Notes: a model not told the origin generated them from the sequence alone. Positions 16,908 to 26,237 are shown, counted from the stretch's first letter. The stretch: DNA of 64,000 nucleotides from Natrinema sp. DC36 (GCF_020405225.1 NZ_CP084472.1:2790001-2854000); one strand, 5' to 3'. Program-made: numbers and translations.

Positions 16908-17342
16908 CTACTGGATCGGTTCCTCGAGGTGGGCCCAGCCGATCGCATCCAGAACGACGATGCGGTCGTTGTATCGGACGTAGACACCGTTGTACGCACC
17001 CGTTTCGGCGTCGTAGTAGGGCAGCGACTGACGGATGCGGTCGACGACCGACCACGCGCCGTCGCTCTCGAGCGTAATGTGTTCCCACTCGTCACGCGCG
17101 CCGTTACGAACGGCTCGGTCCAGCGCTCGCCGCGCGCCGGGAATTTCGCCGAGTCGTCGTGCGGACGCGTCGACGATCGTCGCGTCGTCCGGAACGTCGG
17201 TTGGGCCGACGAGTCGGGCGCCGAGATCCGCTTTCGATCGCGACGTACAGGTTCCTGATCGCTCGGAACGGAGGACGTAGCCGGCCACAGCAGCCGATCC
17301 CACCGCGAGGAGCGAGATGGCCATATCTTTACCCCTGATCAT
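16908..17342 (-). CDS. Hypothetical protein with N-terminal membrane anchor (144 aa)
   Basis: No family recognised. ATG at 17342 (or 17324, giving MAISLLAVGSAAVAGYVL) opens with one hydrophobic segment that may be a signal anchor or uncleaved signal peptide. The rest is soluble, ending in RQSLPYYDAETGAYNGVYVRYNDRIVVLDAIGW. A TATA-like ATACTTA lies about 28 bp upstream of 17342, supporting a leaderless start there. The stop lies about 60 bp from the truncated kinase. Confidence 0.55.
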   Translation of the reverse strand: MIRGKDMAISLLAVGSAAVAGYVLRSERSGTCTSRSKADLGARLVGPTDVPDDATIVDASARRLGEIPGARRALDRAVRNGARDEWEHITLESDGAWSVVDRIRQSLPYYDAETGAYNGVYVRYNDRIVVLDAIGWAHLEEPIQ

Positions 17343-17437
17343 TAGCGAGTACCTTACAGTAACCGACTAAGTATCTTTCGCAAGAATGTTCGTTTCCGAG
17401 AGGTTCGGTGTCGAAAAACGTCCGTCAGCACCGCAGG

Positions 17438-17902
17438 TCACAGAAGCCGTCCGACGTTCGCCGAAAGGAGCCCGGCGACGACCAGGAGTCCGACGGCAAC
17501 GACGGCGGCCGCTCGGAACACCGGTAACGCCTCGCGAGCCGGCTCGCGGATCTTCTTCCCGGTAAGCCCGGCCTCGAAGCGCTTCGCCGCGATTTCGACG
17601 AGTGCGGTCAGGACCAGCCAGAGCGCGACCATCGCGAGCACCAGCCGTCCGTTGGTCGACCCGAAGAGGCTGTCGGCAGTGTAGACGGTGCCCGCGAGGT
17701 GACTTCCCGAGAGAAACAGAACGAGAGAGCTCACCCGGGAGACGGTCGTGAGCTTTCCCGAGATGACCTCGAGCGGGTGGGTCGTATTGAACGCGCCGTC
17801 GCGCGCCAGTGGCAGGACGACGGCGGCGACGAAGCAGACGCTGCCGGCCCAGAGGGCAGCAAAGACCAGGTGAGTCGTTCTGGCGACGAGCGCGTCGACC
17901 AT
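17438..17902 (-). CDS. CopD-family membrane protein (154 aa)
   Basis: Four-helix membrane protein resembling the CopD/DUF4149 group. MVDALVARTTHLVFAALWAGSVCFVAAVVLPLARDGAF has the conserved His in helix 1 and the W-x-G motif; helix 2 contains SSLVLFLSGSHLAG; helices 3 and 4 follow, LVLAMVALWLVLTALVEIAAKRFEAGL and VFRAAAVVAVGLLVVAGLLSAN. CopD proteins take up copper, but the short archaeal forms may be heme or redox membrane proteins instead. Copper-binding residues beyond the His are not obvious. It lies 96 bp before the YdjM-like gene on the same strand. Confidence 0.7.
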   Translation of the reverse strand: MVDALVARTTHLVFAALWAGSVCFVAAVVLPLARDGAFNTTHPLEVISGKLTTVSRVSSLVLFLSGSHLAGTVYTADSLFGSTNGRLVLAMVALWLVLTALVEIAAKRFEAGLTGKKIREPAREALPVFRAAAVVAVGLLVVAGLLSANVGRLL

Positions 17903-17998
17903 ACGGTGCCGCTCGGCGAGCGGCCGTATCAGCGTTCCGACTTCCAGCCGAGAGACAGTCAGTCTCGCCGTTACGTCCCGCTACTCGATCACGTCCCG

Positions 17999-18553
17999 CT
18001 ACTCGAGCCAGTCGGGCGTCCACGCGACCAGTCGTCGCCGAAGGAGCGCGTAGACCAGCGAAACGGTGATGCCGCCGGCGATTACGGCCGTGAGCCAGCC
18101 GTCGAAGACGACGAGCGCCGGGATCGCGAGCGCGACGCCGAGAACGGCGTCTTCGGGGGCACCGTCGTAACGGATCCACCGCCGCGGGCGTATCCATCGG
18201 CCGCGAACGTGATCGTAGACCGCACGCTCCGTGCGATCGTTCCACGGGTCCATCTCGGGGCCGCCGCCGATCGAATCGCTCGCGGCGTGCAGCCAGGCCG
18301 TGACGACGAACGCGGCGAGCGCGAGCGTGAGAGTCGAGGGGGAGACGACGGCAAGGACGACCGCGAGGACAGCGACCGCGAGTCCCGCGACGGGAAAGTG
18401 GAGCGTCCGCCGATGCGCACGGACGAGGTCGAAATCGGGGGCGATCCCGCCGAGGATCGCACCGACCGCCAGCGCGAGCGCGAAATCGGGGGCCACGTAC
18501 GCGACCGGCGCGACGACCGCGAGCCCGGCAAACACGTGGGTGGTCGCCATCAT
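17999..18553 (-). CDS. Membrane-bound metal-dependent hydrolase, YdjM-like (184 aa)
   Basis: Member of the YdjM/LexA-binding inner-membrane family with the typical layout: MMATTHVFAGLAVVAPVAY (T-H-x-x-x-G near the N-terminus), LGGIAPDFDLVRAHRRTLHFP (P-D-x-D and H-R-x-x-x-H-S/F motifs that bind metal), several hydrophobic helices, and WLHAASDSIGG (H-x-x-x-D). The PDFD, H-R-T-L-H and H-A-A-S-D motifs are the predicted metal site. It is about the usual 180-200 aa. Substrate unknown; possibly phospholipid or lipid-anchor related. Confidence 0.82.
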   Translation of the reverse strand: MMATTHVFAGLAVVAPVAYVAPDFALALAVGAILGGIAPDFDLVRAHRRTLHFPVAGLAVAVLAVVLAVVSPSTLTLALAAFVVTAWLHAASDSIGGGPEMDPWNDRTERAVYDHVRGRWIRPRRWIRYDGAPEDAVLGVALAIPALVVFDGWLTAVIAGGITVSLVYALLRRRLVAWTPDWLE

Positions 18554-18639
18554 CGTGTGTCACTCGAGTGGACGCGGGGGAGCGCCAAAACGGTACGCGA
18601 ACCGGCACCCGGCACGTGTTGGGCCGCTTCGGCGACCGG

Positions 18640-19122
18640 CTACTCGAGGTTCTCGCCCTGATAGCTCCCCTCGTAGACGTCCTCGTGGTCGGCTTCGGCG
18701 AAGACGAGCTGGGCGATTCGAGCGCCGCGCTCGAGTTCGATGTCGTGGTGGACCTGCAACAGCCCCTCGCCTCGTCCCTCGTAGCCGGCGTCCCAGACCG
18801 CCGTATTGAGCATACAGGAGTTGCGCATGAGCGATGACCGCGGATAGACGAAGCCGACGTGGCCCTCCGGGATCGCGATTCGCTCCCCGTAGCGGACGAC
18901 GTAGCTCCCCGTCGGCAGGTAGTAGGTGTCGGGATCGGCCTCCTCGAGTTCCTCGAGCGGGCGAGCGACGCGGTCGCCGATCTGTTTGCCGTCCCGGCCG
19001 ATGCGGCCCGGTTCCAGCTGCTCGAAGACGACGTCGGCGGTGAGATCGACGCCGTTGGGCTGGACCTGCGCGTCGGTCGTCGGCGAGACGTGGTCGGCGA
19101 CGAAGGCACCGGAACGGAACAT
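18640..19122 (-). CDS. dut: dUTP diphosphatase / dCTP deaminase family (160 aa)
   Basis: Cleaves dUTP to dUMP and pyrophosphate, keeping uracil out of DNA; related to bifunctional dCTP deaminases. The trimeric dUTPase motifs are visible: QPNGVDLTADVVF near residues 21-33, IPEGHVGFVYPRSSLMRNSCMLNTAVWDAGYEGRGEGLLQV (motifs 2-3) and ARIAQLVFAEAD (motif 4). It lacks the Glu/Arg-containing motif of typical deaminases as far as I can see. A dnaK-free, single-gene context; the start ATG lies 268 bp from the aconitase start on the other strand. Confidence 0.85.
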   Translation of the reverse strand: MFRSGAFVADHVSPTTDAQVQPNGVDLTADVVFEQLEPGRIGRDGKQIGDRVARPLEELEEADPDTYYLPTGSYVVRYGERIAIPEGHVGFVYPRSSLMRNSCMLNTAVWDAGYEGRGEGLLQVHHDIELERGARIAQLVFAEADHEDVYEGSYQGENLE

Positions 19123-19390
19123 GTTGTTGGCTCAACGCTGCGGCGACGGCAAAAGCGTATCCGTTCGCGGCGGCTCGACGGCTCGGTACCAATCGACACG
19201 AAAGCCCTGGACCGAAACAACACTGTCGCCCAGGAGTGAGTGGTCGACGAGGGTCTGCGTCTCGACTGATGAGCCGGGACTCAATCGGCAATACTTACTC
19301 GAAACCCTCCGTTTCGGATCCCCATACGGCGGTCAACGCTCACAGAAACACGCTGGATTTATCAGGACGGAAAGCCGAGTTCTGGGTGCT

Positions 19391-21361
19391 ATGGGACAGA
19401 CTCTCACCGAGAAGATTCTCGACGACCACCTCGTCGAGGGCGAACTCGAGACCGGCGAGGAGATCGGGATCGAGATCGACCAGGTACTTACCCAGGACAC
19501 GACCGGGACCATGGTCTGGCTCCAGTTCGAAGCCATGGGGCTGGACGAGGTCCAGACCGAGATCGCAGCGCAGTACTGCGACCACCAGACATATCAGTTC
19601 GACTTTAAGAACACCGACGACCACCGTTTCCTGCGTTCTGCGGCCGGTAAATACGGGGCACATTTCTCTCGCCCCGGCAACGGTATCTGCCACAACGTTC
19701 ACCGCGAGAACTTCGCAGCGCCCGGCAAGACGCTGCTCGGTTCCGACAGCCACACCCCGACGCCCGGCGGAATCGGCGAACTCGCCATCGGCTCCGGCGG
19801 GATCGACGTCACCGTCGCCATGGGCGGCGCACCGTACTACATCGAGATGCCCGAGATCGTCAGCGTTCGCCTCGAGGGCGAACTCCCCGAGTGGGCCACC
19901 GCGAAGGACGTCATCTTGGAGCTGCTCCGCCGACTGAGCGTCAAGGGCGGCGTCGGCAAGATCCTCGAGTACACCGGTCCGGGCGTCGAGACCCTGACCG
20001 CACCCGAGCGGATGACCATCACCAACATGGGAACGGAACTCGGCGCGACGACGTCGATCTTCCCGACCGACCACCAGACCGAGGACTACCTCCAGCGCGT
20101 CAACCGCGGCGACGAGTACGTCGAGCTCCAGCCCGACGACGACGCCGACTACGACGACGAGATCGTCGTCGACCTCTCCGACCTCGAGCCGCTGATCGCA
20201 CAGCCCTCGATGCCGGACAAGGTCGTTCCCGTCAGCGAAGTCGAAGGCGAATCCGTCGAGCAGGTCATCGTCGGCTCCTGTACGAACGGCGGCTACGAGG
20301 ACATCCTCCCCGTCGCCAAGATGCTCGAGGGTCGCGAGACCTCGATGGAGACCGAGACGATCGTCGCGCCCGGCTCCAAGCAGGCCTCCGAGATGCTCGC
20401 CCGCGAGGGCTGGGTCGCGGAGATGATGGCCGCCGGCGTCAACTTCTCCGAGGCGACGTGCGGTGCCTGTATCGGCATCGGTCACGTTCCCTCCTCGGAC
20501 TCCGTCTCGCTGCGAACCTTCAACCGCAACTTCGAGGGTCGCTCCGGGATCGAAGACGACAACGTCTACCTCTGTTCGCCGGAGGTCGCCGCCGCCGCGT
20601 CGCTCAAAGGCGAAATCGTCGATCCGCGCAACCTCGCCGACGAACTCGGCGACCTCGAGGCCCCCGGCGTCGAGCTCCCCGACGAGTACGATGGGTCGAA
20701 GACCGACCTTATCGCTCCCGACGAGGCCGTCGACGACGAGCTCATCAAGGGCCCGAACATCGGCGACGTCCCGCTGAAGGACCAGCTCGGCACTGACATT
20801 TCGGGTGAGGCGCTCCTGAAGATGGAGGACAACATCACGACCGACCACATCATTCCCGCGACGCAGGACATCCTGATGTACCGGTCGAACGTCCCCAAAC
20901 TGAGCGAGTTTACCCTCAGCCGCGTCGACGACACCTTCGCACAGCGCGCACTGGATGCCGACGGCGGCTTCCTCGTCGCCGGCGAGAACTACGGACAGGG
21001 CTCCTCGCGTGAGCACGCTGCACTCTGTCCGATGTACCTCGGTATCGAGGGCGTCCTCGCACAGAGCTTCGCACGGATCCACCGCGCGAACCTCTTCAAC
21101 TTCGGGATCATCCCGCTGACGATCGACGAGGACACCTACGAGAACATCGATCAGGGCGACCAGATCGAGATCGTCGACGACGTCTACGAGGCCGTCACCA
21201 GCGGACAGGAAGAGTTCACGGTCCGCGTCGGCGACGACGAGTACACCGCAACGCTCGACGCCTCCGAACGCGAGCGCGCAATCCTCGCCGCCGGCGGCAA
21301 GCTCGCCTGGACGAAAGACCAGGCCCAGGGCGGCAGCGGCGCGACGCCCGCCGACGACTGA
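19391..21361 (+). CDS. acn: Aconitate hydratase (656 aa)
   Basis: Iron-sulfur enzyme of the citric acid cycle interconverting citrate and isocitrate. The [4Fe-4S] cysteines are in SCTNGG and ATCGACIGIGHVPSSDS; the large N-terminal part has LGSDSHTPTPGGIGELAIGSGGIDV. The C-terminal swivel domain begins around NITTDHI and contains ENYGQGSSREHAAL and FARIHRANLFNFGIIPL. The archaeal protein is shorter than bacterial AcnA (about 890 aa) because the swivel linker is compact. The ATG at 19391 is chosen over upstream ATGs because GQTLTEKILDDHLVEGEL is the usual N-terminus and TTTATCA sits about 35 bp before it. Codon and residue bias are strongly acidic, consistent with high expression. Confidence 0.93.
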   Translation: MGQTLTEKILDDHLVEGELETGEEIGIEIDQVLTQDTTGTMVWLQFEAMGLDEVQTEIAAQYCDHQTYQFDFKNTDDHRFLRSAAGKYGAHFSRPGNGICHNVHRENFAAPGKTLLGSDSHTPTPGGIGELAIGSGGIDVTVAMGGAPYYIEMPEIVSVRLEGELPEWATAKDVILELLRRLSVKGGVGKILEYTGPGVETLTAPERMTITNMGTELGATTSIFPTDHQTEDYLQRVNRGDEYVELQPDDDADYDDEIVVDLSDLEPLIAQPSMPDKVVPVSEVEGESVEQVIVGSCTNGGYEDILPVAKMLEGRETSMETETIVAPGSKQASEMLAREGWVAEMMAAGVNFSEATCGACIGIGHVPSSDSVSLRTFNRNFEGRSGIEDDNVYLCSPEVAAAASLKGEIVDPRNLADELGDLEAPGVELPDEYDGSKTDLIAPDEAVDDELIKGPNIGDVPLKDQLGTDISGEALLKMEDNITTDHIIPATQDILMYRSNVPKLSEFTLSRVDDTFAQRALDADGGFLVAGENYGQGSSREHAALCPMYLGIEGVLAQSFARIHRANLFNFGIIPLTIDEDTYENIDQGDQIEIVDDVYEAVTSGQEEFTVRVGDDEYTATLDASERERAILAAGGKLAWTKDQAQGGSGATPADD

Positions 21362-21551
21362 TCGGAGACGACGACTCGGCCGCCGATCTGCGACTCGAAT
21401 TTTCACTTTTTGTTCAACCGGCGAGTGGCGACTCGCTCTGTGCGTCACTGCTGAGTGACGATACACCTCGAGACATCGCTCTGATAGCGCCGTCGAAGAC
21501 GGCTGGCTTCGTCCGATATCGTCATAGGGCTCCACGCGATAACACGAGCGA

Positions 21552-22475
21552 ATGCCTGCCGGTGGACACGAAAATGTTGGCTACCGACGCTTGTTCGAGA
21601 GCGACGGCCTGACCTTCGGTGCCGGGTTCCCGCTCACGGGAGCGAACCGCTCGACACCGACCGTCGCGGACGAACTCCGACTCGCGAAACACGCGGAAAC
21701 GGTCGGCTTCGACGGGCTCTGGGCGCGGGACGTCCCCACTTACTGGCCGAAGTTCGGCGACGCGGGCCAGACGTTCGACACCTGGCCGTGGCTCTCGCAC
21801 GTGGCAGCCCACACCGACGACGTCGCGCTCGGCACCTCGAGCGTCGTCCTCACGCTCCGCCATCCCATCCACGTCGCGAAGTCCGCGGCGACCGTCGACC
21901 AGCTTTCAGATGGCCGCCTCGTCCTCGGCGTCGCCTCCGGCGACCGCGACCCCGAGTACCCCGCCTTCGGCGTCGACCGCGAGGAGCGCGGCGACCTGTT
22001 CCGCGAGTCCGTCGAGGCCCTCCGGACGCTCTGGCGCGAGGAGTTCCCGGAACTCGAGGGGCGGTGGGGATCGCTCGAGGGGGACCTCGACGTCGTCCCG
22101 AAACCGACGGCGGAGACGATTCCGCTGCTACCGACCGGCCACGCCCGCCAGTCCCGGGAGTGGATCGCCGAACACGGGGACGGTTGGCTGTTCTATCATC
22201 TCCCCGAGCGGACGCTCGAGGACTACCTCGCGGACTGGCGCGAGGCCGCGGGGAAGAAGCCGTTCGCCATCGCGGTCCAGGTCGAGTTGACCGACGATCC
22301 GACGGCCGACCCGGAGCACCTGCACCTCGGATTCCGGGCCGGGGTCGAGTGGTTCCGGGAGTATTTCGCCCGACTCGAGGCGATGGGGCTCGATCACGCG
22401 ATCGTCGGTATCCGGAACGACGACCGCGAGGCGGCGCTGTCGACGTTCGCCGACGAGATTATCGATCAGCCGTAG
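21552..22475 (+). CDS. LLM-class (luciferase-like) oxidoreductase (307 aa)
   Basis: TIM-barrel flavin- or F420-dependent oxidoreductase of the bacterial luciferase-like superfamily. AETVGFDGLWARDV, the strand VALGTSSVVLTLRHPIHVAKSAATVDQLSDGRLVLGVASGDRD and the RESVEALRTLW helix are family signatures. It resembles the TIGR03571 subgroup. In archaea many of these use F420, so it probably carries out a redox reaction on an unknown small molecule. The start ATG at 21552 gives MPAGGHENVGYRRLFESDGLTFG. A distinct transcript from the following quinone oxidoreductase is likely, as 159 bp separate them. Confidence 0.8.
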   Translation: MPAGGHENVGYRRLFESDGLTFGAGFPLTGANRSTPTVADELRLAKHAETVGFDGLWARDVPTYWPKFGDAGQTFDTWPWLSHVAAHTDDVALGTSSVVLTLRHPIHVAKSAATVDQLSDGRLVLGVASGDRDPEYPAFGVDREERGDLFRESVEALRTLWREEFPELEGRWGSLEGDLDVVPKPTAETIPLLPTGHARQSREWIAEHGDGWLFYHLPERTLEDYLADWREAAGKKPFAIAVQVELTDDPTADPEHLHLGFRAGVEWFREYFARLEAMGLDHAIVGIRNDDREAALSTFADEIIDQP

Positions 22476-22634
22476 CGATCCGGATCGGGTGAGCCAGAAT
22501 GCCCGTCGATACGAGCGCGACGCTGCGGGGAGACGGCCTCGAATCACCCGATGCGAAACGGATGAATTCACAACTCCGAATTAGTTCCATCCGGTTCTCG
22601 GAGCTTTATGCGGCTGTCGCACGGAGGGGAAGAC

Positions 22635-23609
22635 ATGAAGGCCATCGAGGTAACCGAGTACGGCGACAGCAGCGAGCTATCGGTCGTCGAGGCGGAGACG
22701 CCGGAGCCCGACGCGGGCGAGGTTCGGATCGAGATCGAAGCGGCCGGAATCAACTTCGCGGACGTCATGCAGCGCCGCGGTCACTACCCGGGCGGTCCCG
22801 AGCCGCCGTACGTCCCCGGGATGGAAGCCGCGGGGACGGTCGACGCGGTCGGCGAGGGCGTCGACGAGCTGAGCGAGGACGACCGCGTCGTCGGCATGAT
22901 CGACACCGGCGGCTACGCGGAGTACGTCACCGCCCACGCCCAGTCGCTCTTCCCGATCCCCGAGGCGATGAGCTTCGAGGAAGCCGCCGGCTTCCCCGTC
23001 CAGTTCCTCACCGCCCACGCCTGTCTCTTCGAGTGGGGCGGCCTCGAGTCCGGCGAGTCAGTGCTGATTCAGGCCGCCGCGGGCGGGGTCGGGACGGCCG
23101 CCGTCCAGTTAGCGTCGAACGCCGGCGCGGAGGTCTTCGGCACCGCGAGCACCGCGGAGAAGCTCGAGCTCGCGTCGGACCTCGGCTGCGACCACCCGAT
23201 CAACTACACCGAGACGGACTTCCGAGAGGTCGTCGAGGAAGAAACCGACGGTGAGGGGGTCGACCTCGTCCTCGAGAGCGTCGGCGACGACGTCTTCGAT
23301 CGCAGCCTCGACGCGATGAGCCACTTCGGCCGGATGGTCACCTACGGCGTCGCCAGCGGTGTCCCCGCTGAAGTCAGTAACCAGCGCCTGCTCTTCGAGA
23401 ACAAGACCGTCAAAGGGTTCCACCTCGGGCAGGCCTCCGTGCACGATCCGGGCAGGGTTATGACGGCCGTCCCCGAGTTGACCGACGGACTCGCGAGCGG
23501 CGACCTCGAGATCATCCTCGGCGAGTCGTTCGCGCTCGAGGACGCGGCGGACGCTCATCAGTACATCGAGGATCGGAAAAGTTCGGGGAAGGTCGTACTG
23601 AAACCGTAA
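22635..23609 (+). CDS. Zinc-independent quinone oxidoreductase (MDR superfamily, 324 aa)
   Basis: NADPH-dependent reductase of the quinone oxidoreductase branch of medium-chain dehydrogenases. MKAIEVTEYGDSSELSVVE and GINFADVMQRRGHYPGGPEPPYVPGMEAAG form the catalytic domain; IQAAAGGVGTAAVQLASNAGAEVFGTASTAEK is the AxxGxxG nucleotide-binding segment. There are no structural-zinc cysteines, as expected for this branch. The start ATG at 22635 is preceded by GGAGG at 22623-22627, an unusually clear Shine-Dalgarno sequence for this window, and a CTTTATG box lies further upstream. That supports a leadered mRNA. Confidence 0.87.
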   Translation: MKAIEVTEYGDSSELSVVEAETPEPDAGEVRIEIEAAGINFADVMQRRGHYPGGPEPPYVPGMEAAGTVDAVGEGVDELSEDDRVVGMIDTGGYAEYVTAHAQSLFPIPEAMSFEEAAGFPVQFLTAHACLFEWGGLESGESVLIQAAAGGVGTAAVQLASNAGAEVFGTASTAEKLELASDLGCDHPINYTETDFREVVEEETDGEGVDLVLESVGDDVFDRSLDAMSHFGRMVTYGVASGVPAEVSNQRLLFENKTVKGFHLGQASVHDPGRVMTAVPELTDGLASGDLEIILGESFALEDAADAHQYIEDRKSSGKVVLKP

Positions 23610-23641
23610 TTCGGTACTCGAGTCACCGTATCGGCCATCGA

Positions 23642-24133
23642 CTAAAACGAAACGTCCCACTCGAGGTCGTGACCGACGAATTCGGCATCGTCCAGCGGCG
23701 TTCCGCCTTCGAACCGAAACTCCCCGACCACTGTTTTCCCCTCGAGCACGCCGGGGAGCCACAGCCGATCGTCCGCCCACATCTGATCGTAGGGGACGTC
23801 CGCGGCGGAAACCCACTCCGGGTGGGCCTCCTCGGACGAGGTCGGCCGGCCGTCGAACGAGCGCGTGCGGTAGACGTGACAGACGGTGTGGTCCTCGCCG
23901 TCGAGGAGAAAGGTGAGTTCGCCCGCCTTCTCGAGGTCCGTGACCTCGAGGCCGACCTCCTCGCGGGTTTCGCGGATCGCGCATTCTCGAGGGGTTTCGC
24001 CGGGTTCGAGTTTTCCGCCGGGGCCGTTGTACCAGCCCTCGCCGAGGCCGCGGCGTTTCTCGATGAGGAGCACCTCGGGATCGGTTTCGGTATCGCGATC
24101 TCGGAGCGGGAAACACAGCGTCGCCTCGATCAT
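23642..24133 (-). CDS. NUDIX hydrolase, 8-oxo-dGTP diphosphatase type (163 aa)
   Basis: Removes pyrophosphate from nucleoside diphosphate derivatives, probably oxidised dGTP. The Nudix box GKLEPGETPRECAIRETREEVGL is complete (G40 to L62 from the preferred start, with the Glu residues of R-E-T-R-E-E). WYNGPGGK before the box and VCHVYRTRSFDG after it match MutT-like proteins. I prefer the ATG at 24133 (MIEATLCFPL); an in-frame ATG at 24178 would add 15 residues. It lies just right of a diverging QOR stop. A copy of the hairpin repeat element begins 89 bp upstream of this start. Confidence 0.87.
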   Translation of the reverse strand: MIEATLCFPLRDRDTETDPEVLLIEKRRGLGEGWYNGPGGKLEPGETPRECAIRETREEVGLEVTDLEKAGELTFLLDGEDHTVCHVYRTRSFDGRPTSSEEAHPEWVSAADVPYDQMWADDRLWLPGVLEGKTVVGEFRFEGGTPLDDAEFVGHDLEWDVSF

Positions 24134-24221
24134 ATCCGAGCGATTCGTTTCGAGGCGGAAAAGCGTGCGCTCTCGCACGTATCGAGCATCTCCCGAAAAG
24201 AGAACGACGCACAGAGCGTTC

Positions 24222-24419
24222 TGCTATCGTGGCAACAGGGGGTCGCCACACCCTCCCCAACCGATTCGCTCACTCACTGCGTTCGCTCGCTCATCCCTCG
24301 CACGGTGTTTGTGTCGCGGTTCGCTGGCTCACGGGTCGCTTCGCTCCCCCGCTCGCATTTCGAGACCTCACTCCGTTCGGTCTCGCTCTGCTCACCGCGA
24401 CCCAGCGCGCGCCACCGCA
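24222..24419 (+). repeat. Copy A of the hairpin-rich intergenic repeat family
   Basis: 198 bp between agmatinase and the NUDIX gene, both on the minus strand. Left end TGCTATCGTGGCAACA, then CCACACCCTCCCCAACCG; right end CAGCGCGCGCCACCGCA. The interior has the hairpin CGAGACC...GGTCTCG around 24361-24385 and several GCTCACTGCG-type words. Shares ends and core with copies B-E. Confidence 0.75.
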
Positions 24420-24448
24420 CTTGGTTGACGAGGGACGAGGGGTCCGGT

Positions 24449-25336
24449 TCACCCGTCGGCGTGCGAGAAGACGAACTCCCGTACCAGTTTCGTGGCAAGC
24501 GCGGCCGCCTGGCCGTCGTCGCGGTCGTTGACCTCGACCACGTCGAAGCCGCCGGCGTGGGGGGCGACGGTGCGGACGACCTCGCGGAGTTCGCGGGGCT
24601 CGAGCCCGAACGGCTCCATCGTCCCGGTCCCCGGCGCGTAGCCGGGATCGGCGGCGTCGATATCGACGCTCAAGTAGACCTCGCGGTCCGCGAGTCGGTC
24701 GCCGAGCGACCAGTCACTGACGTCCGCGGGCGGGACGACGGTCACGTCGTCCGCGGCCGCGCGGTCCCACTCGGATTCGCTGCCGGTACGGACGCCGAGC
24801 AAGATCGCCTCCTCGACGGAGTCGACGTCCTCGAGGATCCGCCGCGTCACGGCGGCGTGCGAGAACGGCTCGCCGTCGTAGGCGTCGTAGAGATCGAGGT
24901 GGGCGTCGAGACAGACGAACACCTCGGGTTCCACCGCGCGGGCACCGGCGAGCGAGACGGTGTGTTCGCCCCCCAGCGTCAGGGGGACGGCATCGTTCCA
25001 GACGGACTCCCGCAGGCTGCTCGTGAGATACTCGAGGTACGCTTCGACGTCGTTCCACGCGCGGACGTCGCCCCGGTCGACGACGCCTAGGTTCGAAAAG
25101 CGCCGGCCCGTCCGGTGGTCGTAATCGTCGAACGGTTCCGCAAAAGATCGGATCCGCTGGGGCCCGAATCGGGTCCCCGGCTGAAAGGTCGTCGTTGCGT
25201 CCAGGGGCGCACCGACGACCGCGAAGTTCGCGCCGCCACGGTCGGCCGTTCGGCCTCGCGCGTCGGTATCACCGTCACGATCGGATCGATCCGCCGTGTC
25301 GGTCGCCTCGCGTTCGTCGGTCGCCCCGGGGAACAT
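24449..25336 (-). CDS. speB: Agmatinase (ureohydrolase family, 295 aa)
   Basis: Hydrolyses agmatine to putrescine and urea, or acts on a related guanidino compound. The binuclear manganese motifs are present: GGEHTVSL, DAHLDLYDAY and SVDIDAADPGYAPGTGT. Length matches the ureohydrolase family (about 270-300 aa), with an acidic N-terminal extension. The ATG overlaps the stop of the aIF5A gene by one base (TGATG), so the two are co-translated. This context is meaningful: in Haloferax the deoxyhypusine modification of aIF5A is known to proceed through agmatine, so this enzyme may act in that route or in agmatine turnover. Confidence 0.88.
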   Translation of the reverse strand: MFPGATDEREATDTADRSDRDGDTDARGRTADRGGANFAVVGAPLDATTTFQPGTRFGPQRIRSFAEPFDDYDHRTGRRFSNLGVVDRGDVRAWNDVEAYLEYLTSSLRESVWNDAVPLTLGGEHTVSLAGARAVEPEVFVCLDAHLDLYDAYDGEPFSHAAVTRRILEDVDSVEEAILLGVRTGSESEWDRAAADDVTVVPPADVSDWSLGDRLADREVYLSVDIDAADPGYAPGTGTMEPFGLEPRELREVVRTVAPHAGGFDVVEVNDRDDGQAAALATKLVREFVFSHADG

Positions 25337-25710
25337 CAGACGATCTTTCGGTTGTCTTCCATCTCGAGGTACTCGATGTCCTCGTCGGGAGAGACGTCTT
25401 TGTCCTCGGGGATGCGCATCGTGATGGTCTCGTAGGTCTCGAGGTCCATGACCTGCATGTCGTTGCCGTCGACGGAGACGACCTGTCCCTGCTTGCGCTC
25501 GATGATCGGCACCCAGATCTTCGCGTCGACCGGCTGGGAGAGCGATCGTTTCTTCCCGTCGAAGACGCCCTCGGCCTCGACGCGAGCCTTGGCGCTGCCG
25601 TGTTTGCCCGGCTTCGCCGTCGAGTAGGCATTGATCTTACACGGCGCGTCGTCGATCATGACGTAGCTCCCTTCCTGGAGTTCGCGAACTTCGGTCTGCT
25701 GTTTCGCCAT
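25336..25710 (-). CDS. eif5A: Archaeal translation factor aIF5A (124 aa)
   Basis: Promotes peptide-bond formation and translation of difficult sequences. The N-terminal barrel [20 protein letters not shown] and the loop [12 protein letters not shown] carry the modification site; the hypusinated or deoxyhypusinated lysine is expected at Lys36. The C-terminal OB fold includes [25 protein letters not shown]. Length of 124 aa is typical. It sits directly upstream of agmatinase with a one-base overlap. Confidence 0.95.
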   Translation of the reverse strand: MAKQQTEVRELQEGSYVMIDDAPCKINAYSTAKPGKHGSAKARVEAEGVFDGKKRSLSQPVDAKIWVPIIERKQGQVVSVDGNDMQVMDLETYETITMRIPEDKDVSPDEDIEYLEMEDNRKIV

Positions 25711-26237
25711 GTCCCGGCGTAATCAACCGACGGCCATAAACCGTTTGGAATGCCCCGCTGGGGCGCGTTCGGTGTACTGTACTGCCGAATGTCAGTCGGT
25801 GCCACAATTCGCCGCGATCCGTTCGGAGAATCGCACGAGGAGGGACGCCAGACGGGAGGACAGCGCTGGGTCGGCTGGACCGGCCGTCGGCTCACCGAAT
25901 CGGTCGCTTCGTCTCGATCGGTCGGCAGTGCCAGGCGATCGTCGTGCTCGAGCCACGGTCACGTGAACTCGCCGCAGGCGGGCGAAAATCCATATGTTTT
26001 CATAGGAGTGATCCCAACCGGAAGGATGTCCGGGTAAAAAAAACTCACATCCAGGCTGGACCGCGGAGCTCACATCCATCCAGTCCAACCCGGACTTCTT
26101 CGATTGACACGTACGAGGAAAGTTCTACTGCCCGATTACGGCAGCAGTTGACACGATCTCGAAGTCGATCCCTCCGAATCCTCCGCGTGGCTGACGGGCT
26201 CCCTCAGTCGCTGCAGTTCACCGACACGGATCGATTC
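25711..26237. other. Intergenic region of about 530 bp, no gene seen
   Basis: No convincing coding frame. The right half is AT-richer and holds a run of eight A residues near 26037 plus two copies of CTCACATCCA (26045 and 26069 region). It lies between the starts/ends of aIF5A (minus) and the enolase-like gene end (minus), so it contains the aIF5A promoter: no strong TATA box is evident beyond CATAAACCG near 25735. Confidence 0.35.

Noticed and set aside
17367-19223. A 618-codon minus-strand frame across dut, the YdjM-like and CopD-like genes
   Set aside because: The three genes are recognised in another frame of the same strand; this one is Arg/Ser-rich without motifs.
19340-21535. A 731-codon minus-strand frame opposite aconitase
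   Set aside because: Antisense of a strongly coding aconitase; Val/Asp/Gly repeats reflect codon bias, not a protein family.
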